Part shown: positions 52,540 to 63,523 of the stretch, piece after piece
How positions within the stretch are numbered: position 1 is the first letter of the stretch
How the letters are laid out: the number at the start of each line of letters is the position of its first letter
NCBI RefSeq assembly: GCF_030704535.1
Contig: NC_081810.1
Location: 992,501-1,056,500, forward strand
Reading direction: 5' to 3'
Length of the DNA: 64,000 bases
Source: Vitis vinifera
Taxonomy: Eukaryota > Streptophyta > Magnoliopsida > Vitales > Vitaceae
Notes under the pieces: model-generated
Told to the model about the DNA's origin: nothing
The model's database searches: none
The model's input: the letters and a program-made list of their open reading frames with translations, nothing else
Translations under genes and position numbers: made by a program

Positions 52540-53682
52540 CTATTCCGCCATTAACTTCTGCATTTCATCTACCTCATCGGGGAGCTGCTAATGACAAAAG
52601 AAAACCAGGATTCAAAGTTGTTCTACGCTGAAAGAGACACAGCCCTAGTAACATAGGTACAACCCTTGAATATCGACCACAGTGAGATGGGTTTTGTCGG
52701 GTCTGCGTGCCATCCCGTAACTAATGTAACGGGTTTGGGAAAATGTTATTATTTAAATATGACAAAGACAGGACGGATCCGAGAAATTTTCGTACCTACC
52801 CCCACCTTGTTTATTTATTATTATTAAAATTTTATTTTCTTTCTATTTTTCCATTACATATTTTCCCTAGATTTTCCTAAAACCAAACATAAGGTCAACA
52901 TACTCAAATTCCCACAAACCAATCAAAGACATTCAATGATGACCTTTTTTCTATTCATCAATGGAAGAAACACAAGGATTTTAATAATTGAACTTATCCA
53001 AACCCTTAACACCTACTTGTTTGATCCATGTGGCCTGCATGCCCACCTAACCATTCAACTTATTGCCAAAATACATAATAAACTTTCATAATGATAATTC
53101 AAATTTTCTTTTATTCTCGGTTTTTTTTTTCCCGATTCTTACGCACCTTTTATTTGAAATTTTCCAGGAAAATAGAATCAGTACCTGAAGAACTTGTTTG
53201 GAATGATCACGGCAAGAAACAGAGACTCCCTTGCCGCAAGAACGAATGGTTTGAAACTGCTGAACATCGAGCTTCTTGTTGATAAACCCCACCAGAAAAT
53301 ATATACTATTGGAGGGGGGCAGATCAACTTTGATCTCGTCAACATCGAACCACAGGAAGAATCTCTGGACCTCGATCCCCTTCAGATTGGTGATGGAGCC
53401 GTACTTGAGAGTGCCGGTGATGGAAGCTTCGTAGTAGACCAAGTAATCGAATTGTATGTAACACGAGCCCTCCAAACTGACCACGAATTCGCCATTTTCG
53501 GAGAGGGAATAGGATTTGACGGAGTCTGGGAGGAGCCCCCTTGGGAGGCCGAACTGCGTGAGGATATCGTAGACTGAGGGTTTTGGCGGGGTTGGGGCGA
53601 TGGAGAGCGGAGTTGCAGAGGCTGCGATGAGGAAAATTGAGATTAGGGCGAGGCCCAGATGAGATTTTGGGCGTCCGATCAT
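52540..53682 (-). CDS. DUF538 secreted protein, gene 3 (two exons, ~180 aa)
   Basis: Exon 1 53185-53682 (166 codons) and exon 2 52540-52584 or 52540-52587. N-terminal signal peptide (LGLALISIFLIAASATPLS), then PSVYDILTQFGLPRGLLP, SVKSYSLSENGEFVVSL, CYIQFDYLVYYEASITGTLK, FFLWFDVDEI, and CGKGVSVSCRDHSKQVLQ before the GTACTG donor. The second exon encodes LPDEVDEMQKLMAE, the usual end of longer DUF538 proteins. The acceptor is a tandem TAGCAG, so a Gln may or may not be added. The unspliced reading into the intron adds about 32 residues without family similarity. More diverged from genes 1 and 2 than they are from each other. Confidence 0.92.
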
Positions 53683-53939
53683 GGTTTCGGCGAGGATTCT
53701 AGGGAGAGATAGTGGGGGTTTCCTTCTTTCTGGGGATAGAAAATGTGTGTTTGGATGGAGAGAAAACTAGGGGGCTTTTGAGGAAGCTGAGAGGAAGCTG
53801 GAGGGGAGTACTTATTATTTCAACCCTGTCCGAATTACTACATTTTGTCCGCACATGCTGGGGAATGGTGCGGTGTGTGGAGGATCACATGTGGTCTTGT
53901 GCAACCTTATGATTAACAAACCTGGTATATTCAAGTTAT

Positions 53940-54640
53940 AATTTTTTAAAAATATAATTAAGATTTCATCAGGGCTAGTGATAGTAGTGTATTAGTCCAA
54001 GTGTGTATTAGTCCACCTAAACTCCATAAATGATAAAAACGATCTTAATTACATTTTATTCGACATATTTTGATTGTAATCAAATTTTTTCAGGATAAGT
54101 GATTATAAACTATCAAATAACAATGATTGTTTTGAATCATGTGATGATTGTATAATATCAAAACGTATCGATTAATCATTCATACAATATTCCAATGATT
54201 ATGATACAAGTGTATCGATTCATTCAATTACAAACTATCGAATAATATTGATGAAACATGCTTCAATGATTATGATAGAAGTGTATTGACTTAGGTAATC
54301 CAAAACTATTGAATAACATTAAAGACGTGCTTCAATGATTATGATAGAAGCTATCGACTCAAGTGATCACAAATTATCAAATACGTCAATTAAACATTCA
54401 TATAATTCGTTAATGATTGTGATGAAAAATTTTAAAGCGACAATAAAATTTGAAAAATTATCAAAATAAAACTTTAATACATTGACAATTATAACACTGG
54501 TGCATGGATACAAAAACATCAAGTAGATTGTTTCATAATAAATCAACAACAAATGTATAAAAAATAATGACAAACATAAGAATATATCATTAATTATGAT
54601 AAAAATATATCAATGCCAACAATCATATGTTTTGACAAAT
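53940..54640. repeat. Degenerate ~70-80-bp tandem repeat
   Basis: Units contain CAATGATTATGATA.AAGTGTAT, GACT(C/T)A.GT.ATC and AAACTAT(C/T)GAATAA. The CAATGATTATGATA anchor (or a close variant) falls near 54193, 54263, 54332 and 54411. The same words, equally degenerate, occur at 61240-61470. Confidence 0.7.
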
Positions 54641-55760
54641 TTATTAAAATAAAGCAAATTGATATTTAGACGACTCATCCATCATCCATCCATGTTATAA
54701 TATATGTCATTGAGGAATGGTTATATATACCTTTCATAAATGATATGACTAACTAAAAACATTTTTGTTAAGTATTGTAAAAAGAAAAAAAAAATATTTA
54801 TATTTTTAATTAATTAAGCCACCCTCCCAGCAATTAAGAGGTCTATTTGAAAAACACTAAAATTAGTTAAAGTGATAATTCATCTGTCTATCTATCTATC
54901 AATATATATATATATAAAATAAAGTTTTTATAAAATTAAGAATATCAAAATATTTATATTCAAAATATATTAAAAATAAAATAAAATAATTTTTTTCCTT
55001 CTATTTTATACATCACATTGTTTTAAATTTTGGAGAGACCCTCTTCTATTAGAAGGGATATCCTTTAGCATAATTCTCCACCCTACACCTTGAACACACT
55101 TTGATTTTTTCTTTTTCTTTTTTAAAGAAAAAAGCAATGATGGGTCAAGAAGAATTTAAGTCAATTGTGGTATCTTATTCATTAAGTAAATCACCACCTG
55201 CGTGTGAATCATGTGATTGATGCCAACCATGTGGATGAGATTTTATTTTTTTTATTCAACTAAGTAATATTTGACTATAAAAAAGTTCATCAAAATTAGA
55301 AACCCTAGACTTGATAAATTACTAAAGCCACAATTACTATACATTTATATAATACTAGTAGAGTGTTACATTCCATGTATATATAGTTGTAAAAAATTAT
55401 TATAAACTTTTATATTTTCTCATGGTAAAAATATAAATTATTATTATAATTAATTTTAGTTGTAAGATTATAAATAAAATAAAATAAAATTTAAAATTAA
55501 TTTAATTTATATGTTGGTTATAAATATATGTACATGTGAATATGTGTGTCAATTTTTTAAAAAATGTATATTTGAATAAAACAAATTGTGTACAAGAGAA
55601 AAAAAAACTTATGGACCGATTGGCTATGTTTTCATATACTTGTTTATATGCATGTGTTGACCTGTTTCGTCTATAAGTGAAGTTCATCGCTTTGGAAGAG
55701 ATGACACTTCAAAAGGTAATTAATGATGATAAAGATTTAATTTTATTATTTTAAAATCTG
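54640..55760. other. AT-rich spacer, no gene
   Basis: Long A/T runs, a short TCTA/TA microsatellite at about 54885-54918, and no recognisable coding or RNA feature. Confidence 0.4.
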
Positions 55761-55764
55761 GGGC

Positions 55765-56165
55765 CGGCGTGTGGGAGTTCAGGGGGAAGAAGAAAAAAAA
55801 AAGGAAAAAAAAGGGGGGGGGTCGGGATGGGCTGCCGGCTGGAAAATGGGAGGAGAAAGAGTGTGGGGAGTGAATGGGAGGAAGAAGTTGCAGAGAGCTG
55901 AGCGAATGGAGAGGGAAGCCGCAATGGGGGGTCGGCCACCTCTCTCTTCGGAATCCGGGTCGAGTCTGTGAGTTGGGGCGGTGGACAAAAAAAATCCAGA
56001 AGAATGGGGCCCAAGAGGAAAAAGAAAGGGAAAAAAAAAATAATAATAATGAAAAAACAAATAGAGGGGATAGGGGTATGGCTTGGACGTGGGGTGATGG
56101 GGGTAGGTAAGGGTAAGTGGGGAGAGAGAGGAGAGAGGTGAGAAGGGAGAGAAAAGAAAAAGAAA
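55765..56165. other. Purine-strand-biased, G-rich block
   Basis: About 400 bp whose plus strand is mainly G and A (GGAGGAGAAAG, GGGGGGGG, GAGAGAGGAG), sharply bounded by AT-rich DNA. The minus strand has a 162-codon ORF of Phe/Leu/Pro/Ser low complexity, not convincing as a gene. It could be a leader-like piece of a retroelement or a promoter fragment. Confidence 0.4.
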
Positions 56166-57640
56166 ATAATATAAAAATATATATAATATAATATATTAAT
56201 AAATACAAATAAAATAATTTATAAAATAATAAAAATTAAGAATTAAAGAGTGAATAAATCAAAAATAATTCTAATATAATTGTGTTTGAAATTGATTAAA
56301 AATTGAGTTCAAAATTAATGTAAAAATAAAAATAAGATAAATTTTGGGGTCTATAATTAGATAAAAAAATTTAAATTAAATTTAAGAGTTTTAAGAGTAA
56401 TTTATTGATAGATTATTTCTTTTAAAAAAATTTAAAATTAATTAAACACCTAGACTTTTAGTTTTTTGTAGTACTTCAAGTATATTATTTTAAAATATGG
56501 TAATGTATATATTAGATTAATTTGAATAATCATTTTTAATACTCGAGTTAGGATTATGTTAGGTTTTCTCAATTCAAATTTAATTTGAGTTAGACTTGGA
56601 TCAAGGTTAGGATAACTAGAGCCTAACCTCAACTTGATTTCATGTTTTTATAATATTTATAATGTATATTATCCTATATTATAATATTTATTTTACTTTT
56701 AGATTTTTAATGAAAAATATTAAATTATATATATATTTATATTTATTTTTTAGAAAGATATGTAAATATATATTGAAATTTTATCCTATTTAATATATAA
56801 ATTTTCATATAAATATATATATATAAAGTTTTTTAAAACGTATATTATAAATGAATTTTAAATTACATAACCTCATCAACCCGAATATAACTCGACTAAC
56901 TTGACCAACCTGAAATTAGATAATAGATGTTGGTTGGACTTAGCTAGATTGAGTATCTTGAATCAGAGGTTGAGTTGGATTGAATTTAAGTTGATTGTTT
57001 CTTAATTTGAATTAAACTTGGATTGACCATCAAATTGACTAATATGCCAAAGTTGCAACTCTAATAGTTATTAAAAAATTCTTAAAATTTATTAGAATAT
57101 GATTAAATTATTTAAATATTTTTGAAATTTTGTTTGGGTTTGTTATCGATATAATTTAAAACTTGACTTATTCACATATTTAATTGGAAATAAAATTTGT
57201 TTTTAATTTATTTTAAATAAAATATTACTTACCATTATCATTTTAAAATTATCGGTAAGAATTAGTTTTGACAGAAAAAAAAAAATCAATTATGCCTTTA
57301 TTTTGTAGTATATACTAAAATATTAAATTTTTTTAATAAAAAAATAAAATCTATCATCTATTATAATATTAAATCCATATTTGAGTAAAACATACCATCA
57401 TTTTTAATTAAAAAAAATATAATATAAAATTTTATGATAAATTTTATATTATATTAACTTGAATATTTTTATTTGAAGAAGGATTGAATAAGAAAAAGGA
57501 ATATATTTTAACTCCAAGAAAAAGAAAAAGTTAAGTGGGTGAAGTGACCGGCCAAAATTGAATTCATGAGACATTAAATGCGCTTAGAACTCTAAGCCGG
57601 GTCCAGTTGGTTGCCAAATTAGGGTTTAAGACTTATCTTT
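56165..57640. other. AT-rich spacer, no gene
   Basis: At 56530-57030 words such as AACCCGA, CCTAACCT and TTGAGTTGGATTGAATTTAAG recur in an imperfect fashion, as in decayed plant transposons. No ORF of interest. Confidence 0.4.
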
Positions 57641-57647
57641 TATTCAT

Positions 57648-57655
57648 TATAAATA
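57648..57655 (+). promoter_or_regulatory. TATA box of the F-box gene
   Basis: TATAAATA, 70 bases upstream of the ATG at 57725. It predicts a start near 57680 and a short leader. Confidence 0.6.
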
Positions 57656-57724
57656 TAGAATTCAAGACTTGATTTTGCAGAGAATGTGTGGTTGTGGGTT
57701 TTACGGAGGTTGACGAAGACAACA

Positions 57725-58708
57725 ATGGCATACTTACCTCTTCACATCATGGAGAACATACTCTTGAGATTGCCAGTGAAGTCTATGCTCCGTTGTAGGT
57801 GCGTCTGCAAAGCTTGGTGCATGTTAATTTCTCATCCACAATTCGCTAAAACCCACCTCCAACTACCCCAAACACAAGCCAAAACTCGATTATGTATCAT
57901 AAAGTATGAAGAAGAAAAGGATGATGCTTGTATGGCAGTTCGGGTCTCTACTAAAGACTGGGAATCAATTGGTGATGGTGATGGTGATGGTGAGTTACTC
58001 GATGGTTTTGATTATTCATTTGGTACGGCAAATCTCAAACACCATCTCCGTCTTTTGAATTCTTGTGATGGGTTGTTGTGTCTGGTCGACATGTTTGGTG
58101 AATTTGTCTTGTGGAACCCATCTACCAGGCAGTATAATCCATTACCACCAAATCCTAATGGTCCACAAGATACTGCGTATGGATTGGGGTATGACCCCTC
58201 TACCGATGACTACAAGATAGTGGGTTATCATAGCTTAGGGTATGAGACTATGGTGGATGTTTTCTCGTTGAAATCCCGTGAGTGGAGAAGATTGCAGGAA
58301 AGACATGGAAGTCAAGTCGTAAGTTCGGGGAAGGAAGCTGTCTTACATGGGGCAGTGCATTGGATAGCTCGTGATCTGAATCCAGACCATTACACAGTAA
58401 TAGTGGCTTTTGATTTTGAAAAAGAGGAGTTCCGGCAGATGACCGCTCCATGGGATGATGAATCTTACTATATATTGTCTGTGATGGGAGGATGCCTTTG
58501 TGCACAAGAAGCCATAGATGGAAGTAAGATATGGGTGATGAAAGAATATGGTGTTGAGGCATCTTGGACTAGGAATGATTTGGATGACAAATTCAAGTCC
58601 CAGCTACTCCTTCTCGATATGATCAGTGAGCGTCATGACTGGTTCAGATATGATACCAACGTACACGTGGAAACTCTAGTTTCACCTTATCCATCAAAGA
58701 ATGAATGA
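57725..58708 (+). CDS. F-box protein with FBA_1-type domain (CPR1/CPR30-like), 327 aa
   Basis: Single-exon SCF substrate receptor candidate. F-box at residues 3-45 (LPLHIMENILLRLPVKSMLR, CRCVCKAWCMLISHPQFAKTHL). The F-box-associated β-propeller-like region follows: LLNSCDGLLCLVD, LWNPSTRQYNPLPP, YGLGYDPSTDDYKIVGY, VDVFSLKSREWRRL, LHGAVHWIA, IVAFDFEKEEFRQM, LSVMGGCLCAQE, IWVMKEYGVEASWTR, and the typical end ETLVSP. The usual stretch between the SWTK-like motif and the final repeat is much shorter than in family members I know, giving a compact C-terminus. A GATGGT run encodes DGDGDGE near residue 83. Start at the M with context ACAATGGC; an upstream in-frame ATG at 57686 lies almost at the predicted transcription start. 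Confidence 0.93.
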   Translation: MAYLPLHIMENILLRLPVKSMLRCRCVCKAWCMLISHPQFAKTHLQLPQTQAKTRLCIIKYEEEKDDACMAVRVSTKDWESIGDGDGDGELLDGFDYSFGTANLKHHLRLLNSCDGLLCLVDMFGEFVLWNPSTRQYNPLPPNPNGPQDTAYGLGYDPSTDDYKIVGYHSLGYETMVDVFSLKSREWRRLQERHGSQVVSSGKEAVLHGAVHWIARDLNPDHYTVIVAFDFEKEEFRQMTAPWDDESYYILSVMGGCLCAQEAIDGSKIWVMKEYGVEASWTRNDLDDKFKSQLLLLDMISERHDWFRYDTNVHVETLVSPYPSKNE

Positions 58709-60460
58709 TAAGTATGGTGAGTTGTGTTGTTATTTCTAACATAGTTTCAAGTGTGTTCTGTTGTTAATGGATCAAAACATGTATAGTGGCAATGACGATA
58801 AATTAGCAGTTCAGTTACATGTATTTTATGCTTTGTTTTTTTTTTTTTTTCAAGGAATTTAATTAAAAAAAAGGGTAAGTATTTGAAGAACCAAATCAAA
58901 GGAAAAGAATTCTTTTTCGAAAATGGTTTTTGAAAACTGTTTTTTTGATGTTTTGTAAAACAAAAATCCATTCAAAAACTTAAAATGTTTTTAACCTATT
59001 TTAAATATTTTTTAAAAATAATTTCTATATTTGATACTTTATTTTTAATCAATTTTACATGTTTGTATGTATAATTATTTTTAAAGTAACCCTAAAAAAA
59101 CAAGTGAGAATAACTAAAAAATGTTTGAAAACATTTTGTTTTCTATTTTTAAAAATAGAAAACAAGTTTTTGGTTGTAAAACTGTTCTTAAAAACAGTTG
59201 CCAAACGGTCCATTCAATTCTCCAAAAGTTATTAATTCAAACCCAAATTAGTACCATAGTTTATTAACTTGATTTTAGGAAATTTCAGCAATATTTTGAA
59301 CCAAAATATGGAATTGAATTTTGAATTCCTAAGATTTGATTATTTAATTCAATGAATTTGGTTATTTAAATTTAACAACTTTTTCCAAAAGATAGAATTT
59401 ACTATTTCTTTTATTATATTTTTTAGTTGAAAATTAGTTTCCCCTTTTTCAGGAACTTATCCATAATAAAATATTTACTTCTAATTCTTTTTTATTTGAA
59501 GACTTGATTTCATAATTTCAAAATTGTGCCCCGGATTACCTTTTGAGTTACATGTCACTTATACAAGCCTACCCTAAAATTTGTTAAACTATGAAATTAC
59601 GATCAATTTAATAGTAATTTAACCCATTAATTTTTTTTATGTTTATAATATATTTTAAATTTAAATAGTAAATAAAACAAAATTTTATGATAGAAAAAAA
59701 TAAAAATAAATTTATATATCTTTCTAAAAATGAAAAAAGTATATAATATAATTTGATATTATTTTAAAGAAATTAAAAAAAATGAATATTATTAGGTAGG
59801 ATAATATATATTATAAATATTATAAAAACATTAAATTAAGGTTTGAACCAAAAGAAATATTTCAAATGATTACCTAAGTCTGCCTAAAAAGCTCAAGTTG
59901 CACCCTAATAAGACGCAAAAATAAAAAATAAAAATTGTACAAATAATAGATTTATAAGAAATATTTCAAATATATATATAAAGAAAAATAATTTAGAAAA
60001 AAATAGAGAGACAGTGAATTATTAAGTCTTTTGTGATATAAATGCAATATTTTATAACAATTTATGTATTAAAGATTATTTTAGAATTACCACAAAATAA
60101 GATTTTTAATTATTATTATTAAAATGAAAATTATCTTATATATTTAATATCAATATTTAAAAAAACAATTATTAAATTAAGAACTGATTAATTTTAATTA
60201 TTAAATTCAAAATGAAACGATTGGTGAAAATTAAATTCAGTTGTTTGGAATATAAATTTAATATTATAAAAAAATATATAAAAAATATTTTAGAATATAA
60301 ATGTGATATTATGAAAAATGTTTTATTTGATTAATTATTAATTTTATATATTAATGAATATAGAATAAATGTTTTTTAAAAATTAAATTATTTATTAAAT
60401 TTGTGAAACTTGAAACCGACTTAAACTTTATTATATCGAGTATGAATTAAAAATCTCCAA
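58709..60460. other. AT-rich spacer with MITE-like end
   Basis: At 58915-59215 A/T-rich DNA carries related words at both ends (GGTTTTTGAAAACTGTTT at left; AAAACAGTTGCCAAACGGTCC at right), resembling the element at 47875. The remainder to 60460 holds only A/T runs and no gene. Confidence 0.4.
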
Positions 60461-60469
60461 GTTACCAAT

Positions 60470-60545
60470 CGGCCCAGTTACAGCCCAATAGTTCAAAAAT
60501 TAGGCTAGCCCATGGGTAGCCCATAATTAGCCGAATGAACGTAGC
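60470..60545 (+). promoter_or_regulatory. Cluster of site II (TGGGCY) motifs before the UXT gene
   Basis: GGCCCAG, AGCCCAA, AGCCCATGGG and AGCCCAT lie within ~70 bp just upstream of the leader exon. In plants such TGGGCY clusters mark promoters of proliferation and translation genes bound by TCP factors. Confidence 0.55.
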
Positions 60546-61460
60546 CTTAATTTCTGTTTGGACAAAAATTAGGGCATCCAAATCTTCTCTTCCCCAGAGT
60601 CCAGACTCTGCTCTTCGGTCGATCTGTTTAAGATACCTCAATCACTACACGAAAGCATTCGGCTTCTCAGTACAAGGTACTGTTCCAATTTCTTTTCCCA
60701 ATTCAATCAATCTAACTTTTACGTTAGATACAATTGGTTGGATGCTGAGAAAATAATGAGAAAATGAAAGAAAATTCTGAATAGTAAATTTTTCATCGTC
60801 TAGGGTTCGAGAATACAGAAAATTGCACTTCACCTATGATTTCATTTGAGTTTTTTCATTTCTATATATATTTTTTTGGTTTCGGATTTTTGGCAGTTAA
60901 GAGAGTGGGAGAGATAACGTAGTAATCAAAATGTGGTTTTCTTTTATTTCTCTCCATTTTCCTGGGAACCAAACAGCCGGTCTGATTGCAATTAGAGTGA
61001 TTTATAAGTTGGATATGCTATTGCTGGAAGTTTTCAATTCTAGAGTTTTTCTTTGAACACCCGTGGATTTATTGCCAGTTTGAATTACATCTCAGACTGA
61101 AATTTTTGTGGTTTTCTTTTATTTTTCTGCATTTTCGTGGTAACCAAACAGACGGTCGGATTGTAATTAGAGGGCTTTGTAGATTAGATATGCTATTGCT
61201 GGACGTTTTCAATTCTAGAGTTTCTGTTTGCTACTATAATCATAGACTTCAAAAAATTATCAAAATGACACTATTTAGACGTTTAGACAGTACATTAATA
61301 ATGCAATAAAATTATATTTGCTTATCTAATCATAAACATGAAAAGTTATCAAAATGATATAAATATTTAAACAATATGTCAATGATGGTAATAGAAATGT
61401 ATCAGCTCAAGCGATCAAACTTCAAAAAAATCATCAAAGTAACACCAATCAGACATTTCA

Positions 61461-61536
61461 TGATGTATCAATCAATATTTTTTTGATAGGTAATAAGGAT
61501 TGTATTAAAAAGAAAGGATGATGTATCAATAAATAT
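61461..61536 (-). mobile_element. 40-bp LINE 3'-end insertion with 18-bp target duplication
   Basis: TGATGTATCAATCAATAT (61461-61478) and TGATGTATCAATAAATAT (61519-61536) differ at one base. They enclose a T run, GATAGGTAATAAGGATTGTATT and a short A/G remainder: the reverse of a LINE terminus. Confidence 0.85.
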
Positions 61537-61720
61537 CACTGAAAATATGACTCCTATAATGAATATAAAACTTTCACAAATGCTATAGAATAACTTACAA
61601 TAATCGCTGAATATTATAACAAGAAAGTCAGTAGCCTAAGCACAAATAAATTTTAGCTAGTGATATTTGAAGCCGGGACAATTGTGCTAAGGATAGCTGA
61701 AGTTGATAATGGGTACAGAG

Positions 61721-61779
61721 GCCACATTTATGTTATATAACTATTTATCTATATAAAAAAAAGGGTACAAAGGCCACAT
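61721..61779 (+). mobile_element. Short LINE-end-like insertion with 17-bp direct repeats
   Basis: GGGTACAGAGGCCACAT (61721-61737) and GGGTACAAAGGCCACAT (61763-61779) flank ~25 bp ending TTATCTATATAAAAAAAA, close to the LINE end TTATCTATC plus A tail. The bases after each repeat also resemble each other, so a simple tandem duplication is an alternative. Confidence 0.55.
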
Positions 61780-62028
61780 AAGTTGTATAGTTGGGCTGAA
61801 ATGGTAAAGGAAGCTTCAAAATTGCTTTGAAGGCTATATGGACAACTTATCACCCCAAAATGCCCAAACATACCCTTAATATGGTTTTTAAAAAGGGTTA
61901 ATGCAAAAGTGGAAGAATAATTTCCATCATTTAAAAACATGAAATATAACTTCTTTTGGACAAAAATACCATTCAACAATTTTTTAGTCCCTTTCTCACA
62001 TTAAATATTTTTTTGGTTAAAAAGTTTT

Positions 62029-62081
62029 AAGTGTAAAATGTCAAAATAGCCTATCAAAAAAAAGTGTAAAATGTCAAAATA
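62029..62081 (+). mobile_element. 13-bp LINE-end insertion with 18-20-bp target duplication
   Basis: AAGTGTAAAATGTCAAAATA is present at 62029-62048 and 62062-62081 without mismatch. Between them lies only GCCTATCAAAAAA, the LINE terminus CCTATC plus an A tail. Confidence 0.8.
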
Positions 62082-63523
62082 AGATTATGTGTAAGTTTTA
62101 ACACATAGAAGTTATTTTTGGTGCTATTTCATCTTTTTAATCAAATATTTGTTTTAAAAAATAAGATGTGGAGATTACCTCTAGGTGTGAATGGCTGAGG
62201 TGACCACATTAGGAAATGAGAAGAAGACACCAAAAGATGCCAAACTCCTAAACACTGTCTAAATTTGTGAAATAGAGGCTAGTCTCAGAATCCCTGAAAT
62301 CTCCAAATTTCCATCATCTGCAAGCCTGGATCAAGGGCCTGAGACTGTTATTGTAATCCCATCATCTACAATCCTTGATCTAACACTTGAATCTCCGTCT
62401 TGTGAAAATCCTAGGGCTGGCGGTGGAAGAAGTAGAAGAGAGATTGAAGTGAACGGTAGAAGAAGGCAACAGGGGTTGTTCTTATTATCACTGGTGAAGT
62501 TCCAGCTTCACAGACAATATTCGTATTTGGGTATGCACTATATCTATCTATCTATATATCGTTTTCAGATGATATTGGTATTTGGGTATGCACTATATAT
62601 GTCATTTTTTGGTTGCATCTATGATTTTCTTTTTGTTTTTCTCTTTTATTCTGAAACAAAGGTCTTGTAATTATAGTCTCCTTCTTGGTTTGATGTCACC
62701 CTTTACCTATCATTGTTGGTTTCATTCATGTGTGTGTGTGTATATATATCCATGTATTGTTTTGAAAAAATAGAATAGCTAAAAAGATTGTTATTGGTTT
62801 GATTTGAGTAGGGTGAGGATGAGATGTGGTTATGATCTTCTGTCAAACAGCTGAATATTGCGGATGGACCTATGTTTTTCTTCTTTTTAAGCTAGAATGA
62901 AGCTATTCTGATTATACTTTTCTTCTTGGTTTGATTTGAGTAGGTTATTGATATCAAAATAAGCGATATTATCATTACGTGGTTACATATTGTTCTTTGG
63001 TTGCATTTATGATTCTATTGAAGGGAAAACTTGGTGTTATAATCAATCACTCATTTTTGGGTTGATTTCACTAGGGTAGACTCACAGGATAGATAAATAA
63101 TCTATCATTGTTGTTCTTCTTCATGTAGGCTATATCTATGGTCTAGATGTTTGGATGCTGATGCTTCCTCTTTGTTTTATTTCTTTAATTATATAGGATC
63201 CCAATTATTTGTTATTTTTTTATAGTCTTTTAGCACCTTTGTATATACTCCCAGTGTAGTTGGGGTTTGCCCCCTTATTTTTTGGAAAAGGTGCTTGCTA
63301 ATATATGCTTTGTTTGCCTATGAGGGGGGAAAAAAAGAAAAAAAGATCATTGCCTTGTTGGTTTCTAAAACTTTATCTTGGGCAATTGACTCAATTCCTA
63401 TCCCCTTGGTGATGCACTTCCATTCCAATACATATGTGCTCCTTTTATAACTGGTGATGTTTATGTTTGTTTAATCTGGCTTGTCAAAATTGTAATTAGG
63501 TTTCATTGCTTAATAGGGTTGAA

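Larger units (their letters stand above)
60545..63516 (+). other. UXT gene leader exon and 2.8-kb 5' UTR intron
   Basis: A CT-rich leader exon ends at 60676 (TACAAG before GTACTG). The intron runs 60677-63516 (acceptor TTAATAG). It contains a ~177-bp tandem duplication (60932-61060 and 61109-61235, sharing ATATGCTATTGCTGGA and TTTTCAATTCTAGAGTTT), a piece of the 54-kb repeat family, and three tiny LINE-end insertions. Leader exon limits are inferred; additional noncoding exons are possible. Confidence 0.45.

Noticed and set aside
53086-53184. Reading through the intron of DUF538 gene 3 (198-aa form)
   Set aside because: The extra residues are not family-like, and a good donor plus a coding second exon give the typical C-terminus.
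55720-56208. 162-codon minus-strand ORF
   Set aside because: Phe/Leu/Pro/Ser low-complexity product of a purine-biased block; no domain, no start context.
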